Below are positions 4,994 to 9,215 of a stretch of DNA of 9,215 nt, in pieces. Numbering within the stretch: the stretch's first letter is position 1; the number at the start of each line of letters is the position of its first letter. Source of the DNA: Candidatus Sulfotelmatobacter sp. (GTDB lineage Bacteria > Acidobacteriota > Terriglobia > Terriglobales > Acidobacteriaceae); the NCBI GenBank assembly GCA_030045935.1, contig JASIEN010000119.1, positions 1 through 9,215 on the forward strand. Direction: 5' to 3'. The notes beneath the pieces were generated by a model. It was not told the DNA's origin. It worked only from the letters and a program-made list of their open reading frames with translations, and searched no databases. The position numbers and the translations under genes were made by a program.

Positions 4994-7519
4994 TCACTCA
5001 ACAAACCACATGGGTGCCATGACCGCAGTTACATCCGCGCCGGGATCAGTGCCATCCGTTGCCGTCCCTTTATACGGGCTGGTCGGAGAAAGCTGATAGT
5101 TGCCGCCATCCCCTCCGTTGAAATCAATGAAGTCAACATCGCTCCAGGTTGTTGAGATTTCGTTACCTTGCGGAAAGCCCAGATTCGAAGCAGCATAATC
5201 AGTAACGAGCAAGTTGCTTGTGAAGGAGCTACTGCCTTCCCAGCAGGCGGCGATTCTGCCTGCCACGGTCGACTCGCCGACCGAACAGTTGTCTTCCTTC
5301 CCGCCCCCCGTCGGATATGCGCCACTGTCACCAGCATCGATGATTGAGTTGGTCCAGGATAGGTTCGTGATCTGTGGAGTGTTCGTAGGGTTGTTGGCCG
5401 GAGGACCACTCATTCGCATGAATCCAGTCGCTTCCTTGTTGCTGGCGAGAAATCCAACATTAACCACTGTCAAGTGATTAAGAGAAACATTGTGCAATAT
5501 CGATGTCGATGGCGGAGGATTGTTTGGCTTGTAACCGCTTCCCACTAAGGTCAGAAAGTTTCCGCATTCGTAGCATTCAGAGTATTGCATGCCATCACCA
5601 ATCAAGTCATGAATACTGTAGTCGTAAGCCGGGCCCGCCCAGGCTCCGTTGTGGTTCGGGCCGTCGCCGACGTCTATTACGCCAGAGCCGTGTTGCACAT
5701 AGTCGTATCGGATCGTCATGTCAGCAATGAGGCAGATTGGGCACCCGTTGGCGCCATTCTTTTCTTCCTGATTCTTTGGACCGACCAAAATGTTGACGCC
5801 AGTCTGGCTGTACCCCCCCCATGTATTCTGGAGCAAGTTGCCTTCGACTAACACTCGCTGGCCTTCCTTGAATTCCAGATTATTCTTGACAATGAATTTC
5901 TTGCCGATGAAGGTTGGGTCTAAAGGATTCCAACTCATGGGCTTGTAGAAATGGTTTAATCTTATTTCGATATCCGTAGTTATCGTGGTTGCCGGTCCGC
6001 CCCCGAAGAGAATGTTCTCCCCAGCGGCCTCCAAGAAATTGTTGACTATTTTTATCGTGGTCCCCCCGTCGTGTCCGCCAACAGCTTGAGAGTCGATGCA
6101 AGCCCCCGTGGTAGCACAATGGGCGTCGTTCAAATACGAGTCAATCACCGCAATATGGTCAGACCCCGGCCCAATTTGCACGAGGTGCGCGGTGTCATCC
6201 AGATCGTCCCCATGTATCCAGCACCGATCAAGGATGACATGGCTCGTCTGCGTGTGCACAAGCTCGTCATAAGGTTTCCCGTTTGAAAGCCTTGTGATCT
6301 CAACACCGATTAAACGAAAATGATCTCCGAGAATTAGCGGTTCGGCGGGTCCTGTTTCCAGAATCTGCGCCATCACATTTGCAACTCCTCCGCTGAAAGG
6401 GGGTCTTGAAGGAAGGCTCAGAACACCCGCATAGCTAGGATTTATGCGTGCATGCTCAGGAGGGAGCGAGGAGTCTGGTGCGCTGGTTCTAACTGTAATC
6501 CAGTGCTGATCATCGCAGCCTTTAGAGGTCAAGGGGGCTGCATTTAGCGAAAATGAAGCGCCCGCCTCAAGCGTGATCGTATCCCCACAATTAGCGGCGT
6601 TTAGGGCGTCCTGCAGGTTGCCCCCTGCCGAGAGTGGAATGACATCACCGGGACTGGGAGTAGCAATTAAGTCTGTATAAACACAGGTCTGGGGCAAATT
6701 AGAGTTGCCATCGACAGCAAGTCCGGTCCAACTGCCATTCGTGCTGCAGTAACCGTTCTCGTCTCGAACCACCGGCAATTCCACCAATGACAGCGACAGG
6801 GTCGTACTCGCACTGATACTTCCTGAGGTTCCTGTGATCGTTACCGTAGCAACGCCAGGTTGAAGGTCGTCCGTCGCTTGAATGCTCAAGATGGAGGCGT
6901 TCTCTGTTTGAGCTGTGAAGGACGCAATAAGCGGTGCAGGCACTCCTGAAACGGAGAATGTCACATTCCCAGAGAACCCATTTTGAGGTGCGACGGCAAT
7001 AGTGGCTTGTCCACCGGCCCATTGGTTGATGCTGAGGCTAGCTGGGGACACTGTCACCGTGAAACTTGGCGGCGCGGCTGCGACGGTGACTGAGATCGAG
7101 TTCGAGCGTTCGCTATGGTTAGCCAACTTCCAAACGTAAACGGGGTATGACCCCGGCCGGGTGATGAGCGCTGTGGGTAATGTCGCTGATAACTGTCCGG
7201 CCTTGCTCAGTACAGTAATCAACTGCGTCCCGTTGAACACCAATTCCGATTGCGCCGTGAAGCCCGTGCCTTCTGCCGTGAGGGGAAGATCCCCACTAAG
7301 TGGGAGAGATAGCTGGCTTGGCGACAGGGATGAGAGTGTCAATTGAACATTAGGCGGAGGGTCGTTGGATGAAGTTGGGCCCGAGCCTGATACAAGAGAC
7401 GACATCAAGGCTAAATCGGACGAACATCCCGACATGAAGACAAACAGCAGTATTATCGGCGCTATCGAGCACCACCGGCGCTGGGTCATATACATGGAAA
7501 CGGTGTGGACAGCTCTCAT
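4994..7519 (-). CDS. Secreted lipoprotein with TIG, Ig-like and beta-helix domains
   Basis: The product has 841 residues. A basic N-terminus and hydrophobic segment end at FMSGC, with Cys32 as the likely lipidated residue; Met at -3 is slightly atypical for a lipobox. Residues about 60-145 form an IPT/TIG-like sandwich. Residues about 150-245 form a second Ig-like sandwich of a type widespread in Acidobacteriota (VAPQNGFSGNVTFSVSG). From about 295 (GGNLQDALNAANCGDTITL) to about 790 the repeated short strands and Asn/Asp turns (HVILDRCWIHGDD, IKIVNNFLEAAGENI, RVLVEGNLLQNTWGG) indicate a right-handed parallel beta-helix, as in pectate-lyase-like and surface adhesin proteins. The end (NYQLSPTSPYKGTATDGTDP) is typical of such helices. 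No catalytic residues were assigned, so carbohydrate binding or lyase activity is only possible. The ATG at 7519 has AGGAG eight bases upstream, better than the TTG at 7540. It precedes a barrel gene by 34 bp. Confidence 0.88.
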   Translation of the reverse strand: MRAVHTVSMYMTQRRWCSIAPIILLFVFMSGCSSDLALMSSLVSGSGPTSSNDPPPNVQLTLSSLSPSQLSLPLSGDLPLTAEGTGFTAQSELVFNGTQLITVLSKAGQLSATLPTALITRPGSYPVYVWKLANHSERSNSISVTVAAAPPSFTVTVSPASLSINQWAGGQATIAVAPQNGFSGNVTFSVSGVPAPLIASFTAQTENASILSIQATDDLQPGVATVTITGTSGSISASTTLSLSLVELPVVRDENGYCSTNGSWTGLAVDGNSNLPQTCVYTDLIATPSPGDVIPLSAGGNLQDALNAANCGDTITLEAGASFSLNAAPLTSKGCDDQHWITVRTSAPDSSLPPEHARINPSYAGVLSLPSRPPFSGGVANVMAQILETGPAEPLILGDHFRLIGVEITRLSNGKPYDELVHTQTSHVILDRCWIHGDDLDDTAHLVQIGPGSDHIAVIDSYLNDAHCATTGACIDSQAVGGHDGGTTIKIVNNFLEAAGENILFGGGPATTITTDIEIRLNHFYKPMSWNPLDPTFIGKKFIVKNNLEFKEGQRVLVEGNLLQNTWGGYSQTGVNILVGPKNQEEKNGANGCPICLIADMTIRYDYVQHGSGVIDVGDGPNHNGAWAGPAYDYSIHDLIGDGMQYSECYECGNFLTLVGSGYKPNNPPPSTSILHNVSLNHLTVVNVGFLASNKEATGFMRMSGPPANNPTNTPQITNLSWTNSIIDAGDSGAYPTGGGKEDNCSVGESTVAGRIAACWEGSSSFTSNLLVTDYAASNLGFPQGNEISTTWSDVDFIDFNGGDGGNYQLSPTSPYKGTATDGTDPGADVTAVMAPMWFVE
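5813..5820. repeat. Homopolymer of eight G (coding strand) inside the beta-helix gene
   Basis: Eight consecutive C on the plus strand read as TGG GGG GGG in the coding direction (Trp-Gly-Gly). The frame is open at this length. A gain or loss of one base would truncate the protein within its beta-helix. Confidence 0.8.
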
Positions 7520-8185
7520 TGATTCTTCTCCTCGAAACAAATCCGACTTCGCTAGGCAAGTCTTTCCGCCTAATCTAGATTTGTGAGGCGCAAATCAATG
7601 AGGAACGAATGGCCCTACGTCCAGGCACAGAGGTATCGCCAGTCCCGTAACGGGACTCAATCAGGACATTTGCACACTAACTGAAGATGTCAGGCTCGTT
7701 GGTGGCTAAGTAGCTCGGATGCCGATCAAAAGAGGTAGCACGACTCAGACTACGGAGAACGCCGGTTGTACTTACATAAGCCGCAGATGGACAGTGGCAC
7801 TCGTGCGTCAGATCTAACGCAAGGCGGGTGCTGGCGAACACTCGGAAATCGCCAGACCGCTTTGATGATTCACGGCCAACGATACGCAGTCCCGACACTT
7901 GGGATATGGACAACCGAGTTGATGACAGAAACGTTCTTGCGCAGCCCCAGTTGGCCGGCACTGCTTTGATGTGTCGGCAGCTTCTCCAGGTGTCGTGGTA
8001 ATCATGAAGAGTAGAGTAGAGGAGCTACTAACTCAGAGGTCACAAGTAAGTAATAGTCTTGTGCTGGGCCTGTATCTGCTTGTTGGGTGGCACATCGCCG
8101 GGTGGCTACTATCCGTTTTTGCCACTCAGACAGGAAGCATGGCCTGGGGGGAGGGGAAGAATGGGAGGAGCAACGATCGCGTATG
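7520..8185. other. Gene-free stretch upstream of the lipoprotein gene
   Basis: No supported gene was found in 666 bp. A 94-residue minus-strand frame (7677-7961, GTG start) is Ser-rich and lacks a ribosome binding site. A plus-strand frame from ATG 8004 to 8189 encodes one hydrophobic segment (LVLGLYLLVGWHIAGWLLSV), with only a weak, distant AGGTG; it is not called. A weak promoter for the lipoprotein gene may lie near 7570-7600 (TTGATT and TAGATT, spacing 15, short of ideal). A 17-bp palindrome is at 7641-7657. Confidence 0.5.
7641..7657. promoter_or_regulatory. Perfect 17-bp palindrome, candidate operator
   Basis: AGTCCCGT-A-ACGGGACT has two perfect 8-bp arms around a single central base, about 122 bp upstream of the lipoprotein start. 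No T-run follows on either strand and a 1-nt centre does not suit a terminator hairpin. A dimeric regulator site or a member of an intergenic repeat family are the two best readings. Confidence 0.4.
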
Positions 8186-8911
8186 TTAGTCAACAACGTA
8201 CGTTATAACTACATGCAAAAGTTCTGCGTTCAGGTTGGCTACCAACTCGCGAGACGATAGCTTGAATGGAGGCCCGCTCAAAGCATCGGAAATGAAGGAT
8301 GGCCCAAGTGGTGATGTTGCCTCAAAAGTTGAAGCGGAGATGGGTGACGGTGGGGAAGCGTCCAGAACACAGTCCACAAGTCGGACGGGACATTCCCGAG
8401 AGAGAGCCATCGAAGAAGGACTTAGCAAAGAGTTTAGTTGCTGCTGAGAAACGAAGTCTTGCGCAGTCATTCCGTTTAAGGTATCCGCAGCGGCAGCCTT
8501 CAACGCGTAGGGAACGCTAACGAATGGAACCCTGGGTCGCTCAACCCCATCGTCGGGAGTGAGGCCAAGCCAGCGTGCTGCAGCCGAAGAGAACATCTGC
8601 ACCGGCAGTCCCTCGGCGCTCGCAGTTCCCAGTAACACTGTGAAATGTCCTGCCCTGTCGGGGACGACAGTTTGCGTCTCATCCCAGAGGGCCGCGCCTC
8701 CCGTCTGATTTTCGTAGACAGCGAATGTCACGCCCTCCGGGCTCGAAAACGGGCTTCCATCCAGATGCAACAAAGTACCACTGAATCTAACTACAAAAGG
8801 CACACCTTGCCCCTTAGTCGCGGACTCCGTGGCATTTACTTGCCCCGGGATCTGGGCTGACGCGATAGTGCAAATCGCAACTACTATCACGGATGCACGT
8901 GCTTTTGCCAT
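8186..8911 (-). CDS. Secreted fibre-like protein, probably truncated
   Basis: The product has 241 residues. It starts with a signal peptide (hydrophobic residues 8-19, ending ASAQ). The body follows a pattern very common in Acidobacteriota secreted proteins: VRFSGTL, GVTFAVYENQTGG, FTVLLGTASAEGLP, ARWLGL, VPYALKAAAADTL. Homologs known from memory are usually several hundred residues longer, and after the NLNAELL motif they continue into a long fibre or head region. Here only nine residues follow that motif (HVVITYVVD), then TAA. No continuation was found in the other frames downstream, so the 3' part seems lost. The protein may be non-functional or a short surviving form. The ATG at 8911 is preferred because GAGG lies five bases upstream; ATG 8932 has none. 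A CRP/FNR-like site lies about 80 bp upstream. Confidence 0.75.
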   Translation of the reverse strand: MAKARASVIVVAICTIASAQIPGQVNATESATKGQGVPFVVRFSGTLLHLDGSPFSSPEGVTFAVYENQTGGAALWDETQTVVPDRAGHFTVLLGTASAEGLPVQMFSSAAARWLGLTPDDGVERPRVPFVSVPYALKAAAADTLNGMTAQDFVSQQQLNSLLSPSSMALSRECPVRLVDCVLDASPPSPISASTFEATSPLGPSFISDALSGPPFKLSSRELVANLNAELLHVVITYVVD

Positions 8912-8991
8912 CACAACCTCTCTGCGACGCATAAAAGATTTATTTTGTTCATGCTAGGCACAGACACTACTGGTCTGACACTGGCCAACCT

Positions 8992-9007
8992 TGTGATAAC
9001 GATCACA
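8992..9007. promoter_or_regulatory. CRP/FNR-type operator
   Basis: TGTGA-TAACGA-TCACA matches the CRP consensus half-sites exactly at the standard 6-nt spacing, and its arms extend to six perfect bases (TGTGAT/ATCACA). It lies about 80 bp upstream of the secreted protein gene, a suitable distance for an activator. A second dyad (CAGAC, 7 nt, GTCTG) is at 8961-8977, between this site and the gene. Which Crp/Fnr-family protein binds is unknown. Confidence 0.55.
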
Positions 9008-9075
9008 TGCTTGCCGCGAAACGTGTGGAAAATTCCATTCTGGTAATTCCCATCATGAGACCATTTTCAAAATGA

Positions 9076-9215
9076 TTACTGCGGGCGATCAGCGATGAAC
9101 TCCCTCACGGCAGCTATCGGCGGGCATTCTTCCAGCTGAAACGGTGGCTCTATAACGGTAGCTCTATATGAGTCGTAAGCATCGCATTAACGCCACGACT
9201 GACGTGACTGCGAAT
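9076..9215 (-). pseudogene. 3' end of an unrecognised gene, frame-shifted by a duplication
   Basis: On the minus strand a frame enters from the right edge and reads VNAMLTTHIE before hitting TAG at 9150-9152. A second frame, open from 9186, reads IEPPFQLEECPPIAAVREF and on to ADRPQ before TAA at 9076-9078. A 14-bp tandem duplication lies exactly at the junction. Removing one copy joins the two frames into one continuous protein end (THIEPPFQLEECPP). Codon use in the joined frame looks coding. The family is not recognised, and the 5' part lies outside the window or may start at the internal ATG near 9182. Confidence 0.45.
9140..9167. repeat. 14-bp tandem direct repeat
   Basis: AACGGTGGCTCTAT (9140-9153) is followed at once by AACGGTAGCTCTAT (9154-9167), with one mismatch. 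The repeat unit is not a multiple of three and lies inside an otherwise protein-like frame. Confidence 0.85.

Noticed and set aside
7677..7961. 94-residue minus-strand frame with GTG start
   Set aside because: It has no Shine-Dalgarno and a Ser/Thr-rich composition without a recognisable motif or neighbour link.
8004..8189. Plus-strand small ORF with one hydrophobic segment
   Set aside because: The hydrophobic segment is suggestive, but the ribosome binding site is weak and about 11 nt away, and nothing else supports it. It would be reconsidered if conserved in relatives.

Overview
The window most likely comes from an Acidobacteriota (Terriglobia-type) chromosome. This is inferred from protein style. 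There is a long secreted protein with a TIG-like domain, a bacterial Ig-like sandwich and a parallel beta-helix. There is a secreted protein with the 'FSGTL...GVTFAVY...GLPVQMF...VPYALKAA' pattern that is very common in that phylum. There is also a HipA-like kinase of the type paired with DUF3037 proteins. Gene density is low and most genes lie on the minus strand. Several stretches look like decayed or accessory DNA. No tRNA, rRNA, CRISPR array or recognisable transposase was seen.

Left part (1-1863): one probable gene (327-860, minus) encodes a ribbon-helix-helix-like N-terminus, a Pro/Ala-rich linker and a helical C-terminus. Upstream of it is mostly gene-poor DNA. One minus-strand frame there (1046-1648) stays open for about 200 codons apart from two stops, and its middle piece (1199-1318) is a small ORF with a good Shine-Dalgarno. 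This may be a decayed gene.

Middle (1864-4116): a HipA-like kinase (minus) and a DUF3037 protein (plus) diverge from a 221-bp gap. The gap holds a 16-bp palindrome, a plausible promoter for the DUF3037 gene, and a hairpin that would hide the ribosome binding site of the kinase. Further right, a minus-strand gene encodes a C2HC zinc-knuckle plus RHH-like protein. A possible small coupled ORF overlaps its 3' end.

Right part (4348-9215): a minus-strand two-gene unit encodes an 841-residue secreted lipoprotein/beta-helix protein and, 34 bp downstream, a small outer-membrane beta-barrel protein. They probably act together at the cell surface. A 666-bp non-coding stretch with a 17-bp palindrome precedes it. 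Beyond that lies a truncated secreted protein with a near-perfect CRP/FNR-type operator upstream. At the right edge is the 3' end of a reading frame broken by a 14-bp tandem duplication.

No complete new multi-gene system is evident. The best candidates for follow-up are the divergent kinase/DUF3037 pair with its regulatory gap, the zinc-knuckle/RHH gene with its coupled ORF, and the beta-helix lipoprotein/barrel pair.
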